Source: Plasmodium malariae
Lineage: Eukaryota > Apicomplexa > Aconoidasida > Haemosporida > Plasmodiidae
NCBI RefSeq assembly: GCF_900090045.1
Contig: NC_041780.1
Location: 734,001-798,000 of the forward strand
Direction: 5' to 3'
Length of the DNA: 64,000 nt
Both the position numbers and the translations under genes were made by a program. The notes beneath the pieces are model-generated. The model was not told the origin of the DNA and did no database searches. It saw only the letters and a list, made by a program, of their open reading frames with translations. Below are positions 24,435 to 39,311 of this stretch, in pieces; position 1 is the first letter of the stretch; each line of letters starts with the position of its first letter.

Positions 24435-25397
24435 ATATTATTTACATACATACAGTATGTAATAATTCACGTACTTTTTTTATTTTTATCATATGCATTT
24501 CTTTATAAAACATGTACAAATTATAATAGGTGAATAGTGAGTTTTATATAAATAAATATAGTTTCTTATAATAACTTATGTTCTTTTTTTTTTGTTGTTT
24601 TTTAACACTAATATTATCATAATTATTTAAATGTACATAATTTTATATGGTGTATTTATTATATAAAATTACGTAGATCATATATAATTATGTTTATAAT
24701 AATTAAAATATAAAAAAATTTCACTCAACTCAGCTGACTTAGTTTTAATATTCCTAAAATTTAATATAGTATTTAATAGCTATAAATACATCACATTATT
24801 AAATTTTATTCCTATTAACATTAAACGTTTTAAACAATTGAAAATAAAAATGTGAAATTATTTGATATTTTTGCTTATCTTCAGTAATGTTACCACCGTT
24901 GCTATCAGCATAAGAACCATGTAGTTTGTGTCTAATGATTGTATTCATTATGTTAATGTAATATATAAAAAAAAAAATTTAGAAAGTAGGCTTTAAATTC
25001 TTTTTGTTTCTTGCAAAACTTTGGTTAAAATATATTTAGTTATAGGTTACTTATATTTTTTGTTTTTAAATGAACGACAAAATATAACTACAATATATAC
25101 ATGTTTATCTTCGTTTTTGTAAAAAAAATTATTTAGATGATTATTTTATATTACTGACATAAAACAGTTATATTTGCTATTCTTATTATGTATATGAATT
25201 TTATCTTATTTTGAATAGTTATTTATGTATAAATAGTTAAATATAAACAAATATTTATACATATTATACACATACATATATTTTACTAAAATTAGATTTT
25301 GTGAGCTATTTTTCTTATTAGTAGCTCAGTAAGCTTTTACATTTAAGAACATTTTTAATCATTAGAGTATTACTTTTAATTTAAGAGCAAGTACAAA

Positions 25398-26657
25398 ATG
25401 ATGGTAAAGAATAGTAAGAACCCCATTAAATCCACAGGCGGTGGACTTAATAAGCATATATATAACAGGTATATTGCTGAAGGATAGAGATATAACAAAT
25501 AATGATTTTGTGAAAGGAAAATTTAATTTTTCTTTTATTGTTAAAGTTCTTTCACTTACGCTCGTTATATGGATATGTGAATTTTGCAATAATGTAACAT
25601 AATAAAAATGCAAAAAATATGTTTTGACAGTTGCATTATAAATGTTGTGTAATAACTGTAGTGTTTTGATCATTGTGCTATGATTGTCATATAATAATTC
25701 TTGTGTTTTGACTATTTTATTTTGATTGTTATATTTTGATTGTTGTGTCTTTTTTTTTTTTTTTTTTTTTTCTCTATTTTGTTTCGTATCCTGTATATTT
25801 TTCTTTTTAAAATAAAACTTTATTAACGTGGTAAAACGTACTTCTTTTTTTATATAAATTATTGATTACTATCTACAGGTTACAGCTGGAAGTTCCTTAA
25901 AGAAAGAAGTAAGCCACGGTAGTAGCACATTTAAGTTAATGACTAACAGAATAATGACTAATGTTGAAGAAGGTAACAAATCACAAGCTACAGGTACATG
26001 TGACACACTTGAAGATAATGAGAAAAAAGATAAAATAAAAGGTGAAAGAGAATCAAAAAAATCAGGTCGTACAGTAAGTAATATGGATAAAACATCAGGA
26101 GTAAAGGAAAACATAACACATAATAAGAATTCTTGTACATCACAAATGGCTGACGCCCCAAAGGTAATATTACACCACAAGGATTCAGTTAATGAGAAAT
26201 TAAAAAGTGGAAAAGGGGATGGTAATGAATCATATAAAAAAGAAGTAGATATTTGTGAAGGGAGTAAAAAAGACGGAGATAATAAACAGAAAGTGGTTTG
26301 GGAGTATTTATGAAAAGGTTAACTAATTATAAAGAAATCCGTGAATCACATTTAGTAGATTTAAAGAAAAAAGTATCAGATATTAAATTATCATTTAATT
26401 AGGATCCCCAAAATTGTTCAGAAAATAAAAAGAGAGAATTTGCAGGATTTATGAAAAAGTTATCAGATTATAAGGGTATTTGCAAACGACATCTTACAGG
26501 ATAAGCTAAAAGGGTAACAATTCTTAAAAATTTAATATTTGAAGAATCAAAAGGCAATAAAACAGACAGTAAAGAAGCAGATAATAAAGGAGGAAGAATA
26601 GATTATAATGAGGGAGAAAAAAAAGTAGATAACAAAGAAACAACATATAATAATTAA
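25398..26657 (+). pseudogene. Decayed two-exon exported-protein gene with a 47-residue internal repeat
   Basis: Exon 1 starts at ATG 25398. Its first frame stops after about 29 codons, but the +1 frame then continues through a Lys-rich stretch to 'FIVKVLSLTLVIWICEFCNN', a typical export-signal core, ending at donor AAT|GTAACA (25594). So there is a frameshift near 25484. A 285-base intron ends at CTACAG (25878). Exon 2 runs in phase 0 (from 25879), Lys/Asp/Ser/Gly-rich, to a stop at 26311-26313. A second frameshift near 26300 moves coding into another frame. That frame carries two copies of 'FMK-x-L-x-x-YK-x-I-x-x-x-HL' 141 bases apart (26307 and 26448), interrupted by TAG at 26399-26401 and TAA near 26500, and ends at about 26657. 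Two frameshifts and two stops make this non-functional as sequenced. The family is not recognised. The nearest idea is a repeat-bearing exported protein of the glycophorin-binding-protein type, with weak support. Confidence 0.72.
25672..25770. repeat. Degenerate TTTTGATTGTTGTG-type repeats and a long T run in the pseudogene intron
   Basis: Several imperfect copies of a T/G-rich unit (TTGTGTTTTGA, TTTTGATTGTT) precede a poly(T) run at about 25749-25770. They lie within the inferred 25594-25878 intron and account for its larger size. Confidence 0.65.
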
Positions 26658-26932
26658 TTAGGGAGAAAGAATAAGATGACGTTTCATTTGGCAATATGGG
26701 TATTTTTAAGGTTTTATTGAATGATATTTACAATAAAATAAAAAATATAAATTTATATTTTGGATGAAAAATGTTTTATATATAGTGAACTATGAAAAAG
26801 TTATTTATCAAGATGGAATTGTTGATAAAAATATTTTTATTGTAAAACGAAGTGTGATAAAATATACATTGCTTTGAGTTTCTGTTTCATTTGAGGCTAT
26901 AACACATATATTTGTATCTCTACAACTTCATT

Positions 26933-26970
<38 letters not shown>

Positions 26971-29900
26971 TTAGGTTCCTAGAGTGTGTATTAGTTATTT
27001 ATATGTTCATAAAAGGTAAAAATTATAAAAGGTTAATTATATATGATTTTTTTGAAAAAGTTAAAAAGAATACTTTAAATAATATAGAGAAAATAGTGGA
27101 ATCATTAAAAGTGTTTTATTTACGTAAAAAATATTTCTTGGGACTCCCAAACCATCGTATCCAGAACACAAGTAAATGCGTAAATATTTTGATGTGTAAG
27201 TGTAAAATTATGGATACGCGACCTTTATATAACTTTATACTTTTTTCTTTTCGTTTTTTTTTTTTCATAGGGTATTTTAAAATATGCTTTCAGTGCAATT
27301 TATTATGGTCTTTTACCATATATATTTATTTATCATTTTATACATATTTGAATAAATATTGTGTATTTATTTGAAGAAATATTTTTATTTAAGATATTTT
27401 TCATATATATATTATAAATGTGTAGATGTACATGAATTGTACATAATATTTTTTACAATGAAACTAATGTTAATACACTAAAATAGAGACTTGTGTTATA
27501 TCCTTAATCATCTCAAATTGTTTTATTTTTTTAATTTTAAGTAATTATTGTAATCCGAACTTAAAAGTTTTCTTTATTTTTTTAACGTTAAATATATATG
27601 AATCTTACTCTTATACTTCATTAAAATAAAATGGGTATATCTTTTTAAATATGCCAATTTTTCGTTTTGAACAGCTTATTCATTCAGAAAGTATTCATAA
27701 GAATTGTGATAAATATGTTATAATGTATATTATTTAATGTAATTATGGATACACTTTCAATATTTTTATATCCTGTAACATTTAAAATTAAGGTTTGCAC
27801 AGTAATTTATTAATTTATTTTATATTATTTTATTTTATTTATTTTTTTATTTGGAAGAATTTGTTGCTTAATTTGGAAATTTAAAAGAGGAATTTTTAAT
27901 TTTTATATTGTATGCAGCGTTTAGATGTTGTTAATTATTTATTTACACATTGTGGGCGATCCATGAATGATTTGAACTGAAAAAGGCATAATAAAAAAGA
28001 AGGCACTCTATAAGAATGTGCACATGCACATACACATATAATATATATTAATATAGATACATGAAAATGATAATCTAATTATATTTTACAAATTAAAACT
28101 AAGGTGTTTCTACATTAAAATTAATTATGGCTTAAAAGATCGTATATTTAGTGAAGGATTATTTTAAACCTTAAAAAATAAATTCTAAAAAATCCATTAT
28201 TTTATAGTACAAAATTTAGTTGAACACAGGTAAAAATTACACATATTAAGAAAAAAAAACTACTTTTAATTTTTTTTTTAATTTTCACGTAAAAATATTT
28301 CGTTTTTATACCAGGAATTTTATGGATATCTCCTTATAATTTGCTTAATATTTCCATAACAGCATTTTTAAAGAAAGCGTGGAAAAAATACAATGATTTA
28401 TTTTTTAATATCACTATAATTAATATAAATTAGCACTAGTCATTTTTTTAAAGAATACATACTATTATACTTTTGTAGAATATTAATATATTTTCCCTCT
28501 ATTCCATCTATTTTTCTGTTAATATATATATGTATACGAAAACATATATATATATATATATATAACTATAATAAATACCAGGAATATATATCAGTATATA
28601 TTGATGATGCATATATATATTATGTCTTTTCTTATATGTTTCAAGAAAGTAAATATTTGAATGTAGCATTCCATATTGTTGCTCTTGTTTTGCTTTTTTA
28701 TAAATGTTTATAAGAATTTGAGTATATCTATTAATATAATTCACCTTAAATAATATTATAGTTTATTTATCATTTTAGTTACTTTTATAACCTATGGAAC
28801 TGTAATTTTCATGTATTTAAATGTTATTTTAATTTAAGTATTTATAAGACGTAGAAAAGAAATGTCTGAAAATTTTATTGAAAAATTTTTTTAGGTAACC
28901 AAACATATTATGTATAAAATAATATACACAGTATAAATTATTACAGCCCTTCACACTTTTTGTAAGTGTGCTTATAAGTGATACTATACTTTTTGTGTCA
29001 TATTAGTATATCATATATTTTAAAATATCCTAAGAAAATTTTTTTCTCATTCAATAAAAGTTGTAAATATTGTAACTCTTTTTAAAATATACTCTTTGCA
29101 AAAAAATATAACTGCAAATTTTAATGAAATAGTGAATATATTTCTGAAACGTTTAATGATTGACGAACAGTTATTGTTCAATAGGAAAAAAACATAACCA
29201 TACAATTTATATTAATCAAAATATTTGGTTTCTTAAATTTAAATGATTATTCATTTTACATTTTGTTATTACTTTAACTGAATGCAATTGGCAGTACTGA
29301 TAATGTAAAATTATATTTTAGTACTTTTATTGCTAAGATGCTTAATGAGAAACTTAGTAATATTCTTATAAAAATAATATCTTCCTTAATACAAAATAAG
29401 GAAACATTGTGGATACCATAATTGTAGAAGCTTAATGAAAATGTTTAAAATGATCAATAGAAGTAATGTACATTTTTACATGTTTTATTACATAATGACA
29501 AGATACTGTATTCTTTCTTTTGATTATAAACCTACAATAATGTACGGCAAAATTTTGCATAGTAAAAAATAAAAATTTATTTTATGCATTCTGTATATAT
29601 AAGATTATGGCTATACATGAATATACACACAGAAACTGATGCTTTCAAAATTATATAAATCTACTTATTTCTTGAACAAGAATAATTTTTAATAAATAAA
29701 TTATTTTAAATTATAAAATAAAAAAAAAAAATTTAATATACATGTCATTCCGAATATTTCGAATTTTCCTGTGTTCTTATTGGAGCTTACGTATACTATA
29801 TATAACATAATTATATACGTGAAAACATTCATAAATAACGCAAAACTTAAAAAAAAAAAAAAAATAAAATAATAATGAAAGAGTTTTAAACAAATAGAGA

Positions 29901-30502
29901 AACAAGAGAAGACATATATAATTTTCTTTGTACATATATGACAAAATTACAATATAAATTTTTCTAGTGAAGAAAAATTCAACAAAATCTTACTGCAAAA
30001 ATATATTTATAAACGTATGTAAACAAAGAAAAAATCAAAGTTAATAATTTACGATAAATACAATTTTTCAGATATCAATAATACTTTGTACCAATAAATG
30101 GCAGACAAAAAATGGCTCTACGTACATATATATATATATGTATAAGAGCATATTTGTGCATCTTCTTTTTATACTTTTATGCTTTAAAGTTATTTAATTT
30201 ATTATTTTCATATTAATTGTCATTATTCTTACCTTTTCGTGATTTTTCTACTTTCTTTGTTTTCTGTATTTCCATATTTATATACTAAAAGAAATCCTTT
30301 CACAAGGTGCTTTATGCAAAAATGCTAGATGATATCTATGAAAACGTTTTCAATTATATATGTGTACAATAATTTTATATCTCTTTAGTTAAATACTTTA
30401 GAGCTCTGTAATGATTTTGGTAAATGAAAAAGAAAAAAAAAATGAACAAACTTTATTATTCTTTATATTTTAAAATCACTTAAACATTTCTTGGAAAATG
30501 TA
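26658..30502. other. Gene-poor region downstream of the pseudogene
   Basis: It contains an (AT)n run (26934-26968) and many homopolymers. An ORF at 27003-27374 has about 55 residues of Lys-rich, protein-like sequence followed by Phe/Tyr/Ile-rich noise. It could be a relic linked to the pseudogene, but I cannot support it as a gene. A 7-bp-stem hairpin lies at 28952-28970. No gene seen otherwise. Confidence 0.5.
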
Positions 30503-31632
30503 TTATTCTTGGGAATCTGTTTTATTACTTTTCTCAGTCAACAACATCCACTTCTTATTATTTATCCATTCGTCAATAAGGGATTTTGTACATTTCTCAA
30601 AAACAATTTTCTTTTCTTTTTTCCATTCTGACCATTTATACCCTTCACCGGATATATATACATTTTCTTTAAGCTGGATCCAATTCATCCATTGTTGTCC
30701 TTCTCTAGCAACTCTCTCTTTCCATTTGAGCCAACGTTTCCATTCTGATATATTAAACCATTTAGGCCATTTCTCATTTTCCCAATGTGACCAATAATTA
30801 TTTTCTTCAGATTTCCAATCACTCATTAACCATGTCATAATTTTATCGTTTTTCCATTGCACCCATTCCGATATTAACCGTAAATCTAATAATGATTCTT
30901 TTTCTTTAATCCAATTTTCAAAATCTGCTACCATAAGTTGTTTTCCTTCAGTGTGTATCCATTCTTTCCACTGAGTTTCATTCCATGTTGAAGATTTTGA
31001 TAAAATATCAGATTTAATTTCTATATCCATATATTCATTACAATTCATCCATTTATTTTTTATGGATTTTATCCATTCATCCCATTCAGCTTCTGCCTCT
31101 TTAAGCCATTCGTCTTTTCTAATATTCATGGATGCATTAAATTGTTCCCAGTCTGACTCCAACCTCATCATCCAATTTTGCCATGCACAATTTTTTAGTG
31201 TTTCTGTTTCTTCTATTGCACCTTTCCAAAAATCCATTAAATTATTTGGTTCATATTCACTTCGGTTATTTTGTGCACTTGAAGACTATTTAAAAAATTT
31301 TTATACGTATGCATATGTTGTATAAATTTATAGTATTACGAGGGTTATCCCTCTACACTTATATATGTAAATATGCATATACATATGTGTGTATAAGTAT
31401 GAGTATTTTTTTGTGCATATGTATGTGTTAATGTATATGTGGGCTTTTATCTTACTGCAGAAATATTATTTAAGAGAAGAACGAAAAATAGAAAAAATAC
31501 AACAGTTGATAAACGTGAAACAAAGGATTTTGTGTTCATATTTAATAATATGTGCTTTCTAATTTCTGTAGTCAAAGATGAAAAATATGATCTCTGGGTA
31601 ATTAAATCGCGCACATTCTTATTCGGCTCCAT
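30503..31632 (-). CDS. Tryptophan-rich antigen (compact, 319 aa), two exons
   Basis: Exon 1 (31632-31456) encodes 59 residues with a hydrophobic anchor at about 42-56 ('STVVFFLFFVLLL') and ends at donor GCA|GTAAGA. A 170-base intron follows, with acceptor AAATAG. Exon 2 (31285-30503) encodes 260 residues from 'SSSAQNN', giving a 319-residue protein. From about residue 90 to the end, tryptophans recur every few residues in motifs such as 'WMMRLESDWEQF', 'EWDEWIKSIKNKW', 'WNETQWKEWIHTEGK' and 'ISEWVQWKNDKIMTWL'. This is the alpha-helical tryptophan/threonine-rich domain of the TRAg family. Members are found on merozoites or at the infected-cell surface, and some P. vivax TRAgs bind erythrocytes. 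No canonical PEXEL is visible. The large paralogue lies about 12 kb to the right on the same strand. Confidence 0.9.
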
Positions 31633-34600
31633 GTTATATATATTAGCAATAAACTAAAGATCTTTGAATGACAGAGAGTTCTATCAGAATTTAAACACAA
31701 TTTATAATTATATATTATTTTTGTTTATGAATAGAATGTGGGTAAGCATTTCTAAAATATTATATGATTAATATAAAGAGGCTAATTACAAAATAGATAT
31801 TACACAAAAAAATAATTAAAATTAAAAAAATAGCATAAAATTTAAAAATATTAATATCATTAATTATTTGTTTATAAAATTATGCAAAATAATTTTAAAA
31901 TGGATAGTTAAATAACAAAAATTCAATATAAATTATGTATATATTTTGCAACCATCTTTTTCTTAGAGTGATACTATTAGATGTTCAACAAAAACTACGT
32001 ACTATTTTTATAAAAATTTTATTTAAATTAATTATGCCTTTAGTAGATATTTATTAACTTCTCTGTAATGTTTAAATGACACTGTTTTTGTTCTTGTTTT
32101 GAAATCAATTCATTCTAATAAAGATAAATGGAACTTGATACGTTCGTTCTTATATTGATTTAGGATAAAAAATATATATATTTATTTATTATTTTTCTGG
32201 AGTATTAGGTATTGCTTGGAGGAGTTTAACATATTAGTATCTATTCGTTTTTACTAGTTTCTTTTTATTATTTCATTTAAAAATAAACTTATTAATAGAT
32301 AGGATATCTATAGATAATTAGAAATATTCATTTTTTCTTTTCAATTTTTTTTCTCTCTAAATATATATACATTTTTATCACTTCAATTATGTATTTTATT
32401 TGTAATTAATAAAATAACAAAATATTGGTATGAAATCATGTTTTTAAAAAAAAAAAGAAAGAAAAAACAGGTATTTTAATACTAGTAATTAAAAATAAAA
32501 GAAAAAAAATATACGTTCAAAATATATAGTTATAAAATAATCACAAAAGGGCTAGTAAACCCCTAATAAATTTTATTTGTACATAAAATATATTTAATTT
32601 CTTTTCTTATATTATTATTTTATAAATTATGATGCTCTACAATAATATCCTTATAATATAAGCCCATTCATACGCAATTACCCATTATAATATATTAAAT
32701 AATTTATATTTTTATTAACTCTCATTTTGGTAAAATTATTCTTACATTTAAGGTAAACTTTTTGAAAAATGAATACAATATGTTGTAATACAAAATATTG
32801 TAAACAATTATATTTTTAAAAAACTACTTAAATATGAATAATGCATCTTAAAAGAATTATAACACTTATTTGAACGACTTTCTTAGTCCTTATATTACAG
32901 TATTGCAGTATAGCAATATATATTAAAAAAAATATTCATTCGAAAAAAAGACATTATTTAAATATTATATGTACATTTAATGAGAACAATCATTAATAGA
33001 AAGTTTTGCTTTAAATATAGTATGTAACAAAGAGTAAAGGACGTCTTTTTTTATATATGGTAAAATAAAAATATGAAAAAAAATAAAATATAAAGAGGAA
33101 CAACAACATTTCATGAATATCCATAAAATCCTTATCTCATTATATTTAGAGTAATATAGAAAATATAATAAAAAAAAAAAAAAAAAATTAAATAAAAACA
33201 AAAATTTGTGGGTTACATGTATTAAATAAATAACTATATATAATTATATAATATGAAAAAAGTAGACTGATAATTGAAATGGTCTTTCATTAATTATAAT
33301 AATAGCTCACATACAAATTTTATATAATATACAATACTTATATAAGTTTTTTAGTTTTTTTAAATTACATTTCGTAAATTAAACAAAGTGCATAAATTCT
33401 ATATTTTAATAATTTTAAATATAAAAACATATAATTTGAATATTTTTAAATGTGTTATTTAAAGGTGTAGCAAAAAGGAAAAATGTTTCTTACTTTTTAA
33501 TGTTTTTTATATTAGAGAAATGATACAAAATGCTGCAAAACCGTAAAATGTGTTTAATTAGCGCAACTGTTTTTTCATGTGACGCTTAAAATAAATACAT
33601 ATATATATAATATATATATATGAAGTATATGTATGTAATTATTATAGATGTGCATATAGTAGCGTTCCCTATAGTGTGTAGATTCTTTTATGAAAAAAAA
33701 ATTGATAAGGGCTTTTTCCCTTTATACATATATTTTAGTTTTGAAAAGATTAGTTTCATTTAAAGAATATATGTATACTTTGACACATAAAAGCAGCATA
33801 CATTTTTATAATTAAGAAGATGAAAATATATTTTAAGAAAACAACAATATAATTTAATTTTTTTTTTTTTTTTTTTATTAAAATAAAAATAATAATATTC
33901 TATAATTTTTAAAGTAAGATATGTCAGATTCCATTGGCAAGTATATATTTTTGAATGTTCTAAATAGTTTGTAACATTTTTTCTATTTTCTACTATAGTA
34001 TATAATATGTAATGCATATTGCGTTAAACAATATATTCGTGGGGTTAAGTGTTATCTGTTTGTATAATTTTTTATTATTAAAAAGTATAACTTCTGTAAA
34101 TGAAACAATCTTAACAGAGGTATTGTGAATAAGTAAAATTATGTAAAAAAACGAACATTTTATATACAGTATATTTAGATGCCAATAAAATATTTGTTAT
34201 TACATTATATCATAGAAATAATTGTTTATTACATTCTAATGATAAAAATTTAGTATTTTCATTTTTTTTTATATAGCGTATAGTTGAATAATTGAGGGAA
34301 AGGTTAACTAATATTAGCAATTTAAAACATACGGTATGAAGTTTTATATAATAATAAAAAAGGTATGAAAGAAAAAGTATAAATATTGTATGATCGTTAA
34401 ACGTGATTGAGTAGTTTAAATAATGTAACTATTTGAATAAAATAATTTGAATGATTAATTATTCCTTTTGGAGAAGTAATAACAATAGTGTATATAAAAT
34501 TATAGTATTTAGGAGACGTTTTTCCTTAGATTAAAATATGTGCATGCTGTAATCTTGGGTTACGAGTTTCCATGTTTTACAGAATAGTTGAGTAGATACA

Positions 34601-37600
34601 AATAAGGAATAGACAATGTATATAATTTAAAGAGGAAATGAAAAAGAATAAGTTCTTATGTTTCTTTAAATTTTATTTTTTTAAACAGATATAAAAACTA
34701 ATTTCATTTTAATATATAATCGCACACTTATTGTTGACTTCGTGTTATATATTATGCACTCACTTGGTATATTCATTGAAAACCACCAGGGTTACATAAT
34801 TTGTTAAATTAAGAAGCATGAATGGTGTGGTACTATATTGTGATGCAGTAACTATTTAACAAAATAAAATAAAAGAAAAATGTTACTGTTTTATTTTATT
34901 ATTATTTTTTTTTTATAAAGTTTTAACTGAATTTTATGTTATCAACAAAATATAATTATGAAATAAATGTTCGTCTTTATTTCTCATTTTAAAATAAAAA
35001 TAGAAGAATAATATTTATTAAAACATCTAGACTATAAAATTAGAACTAATATTGTTTATTTACACACTCGGAATATATGAAGAACATAAAATGAAAAAAA
35101 AGGAATATTCGGCTTCCTAAAAAAGAAGTTACAACAAATAAACTTTAAAAATGATGACAAGAAAAAGAACAAATTATATTAATAAAATATGAACTTCAAT
35201 AAAACTTGAAAATATTAAATGTTTCAATATATAATATTTTTTTAATTGTACTGTTATATATGTTTAACTGAACTTATGAATTCGATAATAAAATAATTGT
35301 TTGTACCTTAAGATATGTGTATATATTTGATGTATTAAAATGATTTTAATGGTTTTAATAATAAAAGTTCCTTATTATGAATATATGATTTATCTAAATG
35401 TGTTATTATACAATTGATACTAAGGTAGTTAATAAAATAAAAAGTATAAGATGGTACTATTTTATATATTATATAATTTCATTATGTTTCACTGTGTGAA
35501 TACAGAAATCGTAAGTTTCATTGTGTATATACTGTGTAAAAATATTAAAAATTAATACCTTAACAAATCATATGTTATTATTATATTTTATTAGTTTTTT
35601 GTTATAATTTTATATTAAAAAATTGATTTTGCGAATAGAACGTATTAGCAGCTAGTGTATGCACTAAAGTACGACAAATAATTAAAAAATTTATGAGAAT
35701 GCCAAAATCCTTGAAAATTATATGAATTCAAAAAAAAATATTTCATATTTTAAAAAAATATATGTTGGCATATTTTTATTTGTTCATGTTATGTTTTACA
35801 AAAATATAATATTTAACTTTTAATATTTTGTGTGTTTTAAGGATGAATGTAGAGTTATTTTTATTATATACATTTTTTTTAGAACATAGAAGCAAAAGTA
35901 AATTGGCCACTTATTTTTAAAAGACCGAACTATAGGAAAATTGCTGCAAATAATATATGTATATTGTAGTTATGTCTTAAAATTATATATTAAATTTACT
36001 TTTTTTTCCACTTGACCAATATACATTATCCTTTAGTGTACAAAATAATTTAATCTTAAAGAATTGTTTTTTTATAATTTTTTTACCCTTCACATTTAAT
36101 ATGAACAATATAATATTTTATGAACCTTTTTTTTTTTTAATAATAATATAGAAAAAAATATAAAATTATTTTTTTTATATATATCAATTAGCTTCATTGG
36201 CTTATTCATTTTATACATAATTTTTTTTGTTTATGACGTGTTACATAGTATGTTGATATATAAAAAATGGACATGCATATAGTTCACTATTTAAATATAT
36301 TTGTTAAATGATATCATATAAGAATAAATAGAAAAATTCGTCTTTTAAATGTGAATCATTGAACTTGACACATGATAAAAATAATTATATAAATTAAATA
36401 TTACAATATTTTCATATTAAAAATATTAAACTTTCCTTGTAACTGTTGTTTTCGGGTAAATTAAAGAATATATTTTATTTACCTTTGTAAAATATGAAAA
36501 CCTTGTGAGTAATTCATTGAATATTAAAGAAATATTTACTTATTGCTTAATCAAATAAACAACAGCTCTTACTTTTTAATATATTTATGCTTTGGTGTAA
36601 ATAAGATTGTACTTAATAAGAGGTTACATGGAAACTCAAGATATATAAGGATTTTTACGAAAATTTGAAATATGTGGAATTTATAATTTAAAAATCTCCA
36701 TAAAATAATATAACTTTCCATTTGATATAATAATTAGAATGAATATGAGCTAATAAATAAAATTCATGATTTTTAAAGAAAAAATAGATTAACATTATTG
36801 TGTTCACTCCCATAGACACATGCATACAAAACTGTATATTATTTGAACATGTGTATTAAAATATGTAAGGTAAAAAGGTAACTACAAAAATTCTAAACAA
36901 AACAAAACGTAATAATAAATAGCTTTGTGAATGTAAAATAATGGAAAAAATACAAAGTATTTAAAAAAATTATTAATGAAAAATATAAAATTAGTTATAA
37001 AGCTTATGTGATACACATATTATAACTATGAATAGAATTTGATAATAATGTTATTAATGGGATTTTAAAAAGATTAACAAGTTTTCACTAGGAAAAAAGA
37101 ATGAACTATCAAAAACAGAAACGTCATTGAGATAACAATTTAAAGAATATGCATAACAAAATAAGAGGTATTAAAGCAATTTTTTAGCATTAATATGTAG
37201 TGGTTAAAGAATCATTCTATGATTGCATGTAGTCCTAAGAATTGAAAAAAAAAATTTAGAATAATTGAGGATACTGCAACTTAAAGCATTATATGCATTT
37301 TTTAATAACTAAAAATTGTAAATAACACTAACAGGTATTACACATATATATGACAGCAATCTTTTAAATCTGTGTACGATTTTATTATGAATTTATTAAT
37401 TATACATATTTTATTAACAGAGATCATAATATGTAAGCTATAAATGGAAATTATACGTTCCCAAAAATTTTAAAACGTATTTTTAATAATAATATTAATT
37501 AAAATTGCAATTTATCCATTCATTTAATAAAAATAAAAAATTAAAATTAATTCAAATAATATATAATTGTTACTTAGATATGTTTCTACGAACTACATTT

Positions 37601-39311
37601 ACGTTTGTGAAATAGTTTTACCAAAATGAATACTATAGTTAGTACAATATTTTAAAGAAAATAAATTTTAATAATTAAACCAAACTTTTAAACACATAAA
37701 AAAAAAGAAAAAGAAAAAAAAAAAATTACAGTAATAAGGAATCTTTAAAAAATAATATAATTTAATTCGTATTTATTTTTGTTATAAATGTACAATGAAA
37801 TTTCTAGGATTATATATATGTAAAACACTTGTTTTTTATGTACAAACTTTTTGGTAAAAATAGTTAAAGCGATAATGAAGTCTTACTTTTTTTCATGATT
37901 ATATTAAAAGTAATCTTAAAAAAATTAAGTTCTTTTATCTAGCATTAAATAAGGATTACTTAACAACGAACTTAGAATTGTATTAATGTATTAAAATGTA
38001 AAAAAATATATTTCTTAATAAAACAAAATTAAAATAATTTTCATTCTATTTTACTGAATAATAATACTTCGAGTATATTAAATGAATATTTATAAATAAA
38101 ATAGTGCAGTTTGAATTATTAAGTTTTATATAAAAATAACATAAATGAAAATATAATGAAAATAACTCTACCGTTTCATAAATTTTTTGTAGTGAAATCT
38201 TATATTAATGTTATTACATATTCTGTACTACTATAAAGAATATTAAAAATAAGCTTGTTATTTGAAATATTGTAAATGTATAAGTTACACATTTAAATTA
38301 TTTTATTTGATTTTTTCTCCAACTCGTTTTTTATATTTGATAAGTGTTTATATATTTTTATATATATATTTCACGAATAAGTTTATAATAAAGTATTTAC
38401 TATAATTTAAAAGGAAACAATTACAAGAACGTAGAAGCATTTTTTACTTTGCAGAAAATTTGTGGGCTTAAATATATATTTATTGAATTATTTAAAAAAA
38501 ATAGTAAAGAAAAATTAAATTTGTTGTTATTTTTATTAAGTATATAATAATATAAAATCCATAAAATTTGTTTCATTTTCAAGTTCATTTCACATTATAA
38601 ATTAATATATATATAATACGGGGTTGTAAGAACAATTCCTAAAACCCAGTCAAAATGCAGTTGTTGCATTATAATTCATTATACTCTATTTTTTTTTTAG
38701 TTCGGCATTGCTTCAGTTAAGTCACTTATAAATACACTAGTATAGCATTAAAAAAAAAAAAAATAAACAAAGGAAAAATAGTTAAAAAATTTATTCTATA
38801 TGATATCTTGCAAATTTAATGATTCTAAATATTATATATTTTTTTAAATTTAATACTTTTTTTTTTTTTTTTTTTTTTTTGTGTTACTTGCAAGAAAATA
38901 ATAAGAATTAGTGGATTATTTAGAATTAAATAAATAAAAAGAAAAAAAAATTATTAATGAAAAAATATAGTTATAAAATATATTATATCGATATTTATTT
39001 TTAGCATTTGCTAGTCAATTTATACTTTGGTTGCACTGTTAAAGGATATGCATGGTATTTATTCTTAGATAAAATTAGTATTCTAATATTGTAAAAATTA
39101 ATTTTTTATTTTTGTTGGATTATGGATAGGTGTATGTATGTATAATTTAAAAACTGAAATTTTTTTTTAGAAAAAATGATGAGCATGTTGAGTGAAAAAT
39201 AGAATATATTTAGTGGTACTAGATATAATAAGATTTAGTTAAAAAAAAAGAAAAAAGGATAAATGTATTTTCATTGCATAGATTATATATTATGCGAAAA
39301 AAAAATTAAAA
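31633..39311. other. Large gene-free region (about 7.7 kb)
   Basis: Extremely AT-rich sequence with stop codons in all frames and frequent poly(A)/poly(T) runs, including a T run of over 20 bases at about 38859-38880. No ORF has protein-like composition; two short ones near 33000 and 33800 are Tyr/Phe/Lys-rich noise. Confidence 0.6.
38859..38880. repeat. Poly(dT) tract of about 22 bases, upstream of the plus-strand exported gene
   Basis: One of the longest homopolymers in the window, about 430 bases before the ATG at 39312. Confidence 0.8.

Larger units (their letters stand above)
19143..25397. other. Long gene-poor stretch (about 6.2 kb)
   Basis: It holds the 5' region of the SBP1-like gene, (AT)n tracts (about 19556-19577, 21102-21133, 24400-24430), a (CT)n run at about 21910-21928 and an isolated G9 run at 21619-21627. 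The only coding candidate is the weak ORF at 24015-24368. A short ORF at 21365-21499 encodes one hydrophobic segment and a Lys tail like the end of a membrane protein, but nothing upstream supports it. Confidence 0.5.

Noticed and set aside
25869..26180. Minus-strand ORF opposite the pseudogene
   Set aside because: Antisense to exon 2 of the decayed gene, which has splice sites and a signal exon on the plus strand.
27003..27374. Plus-strand ORF of 123 residues
   Set aside because: The first half is weakly protein-like, but the rest is Phe/Tyr/Ile noise. No signal exon, splice context or family match.
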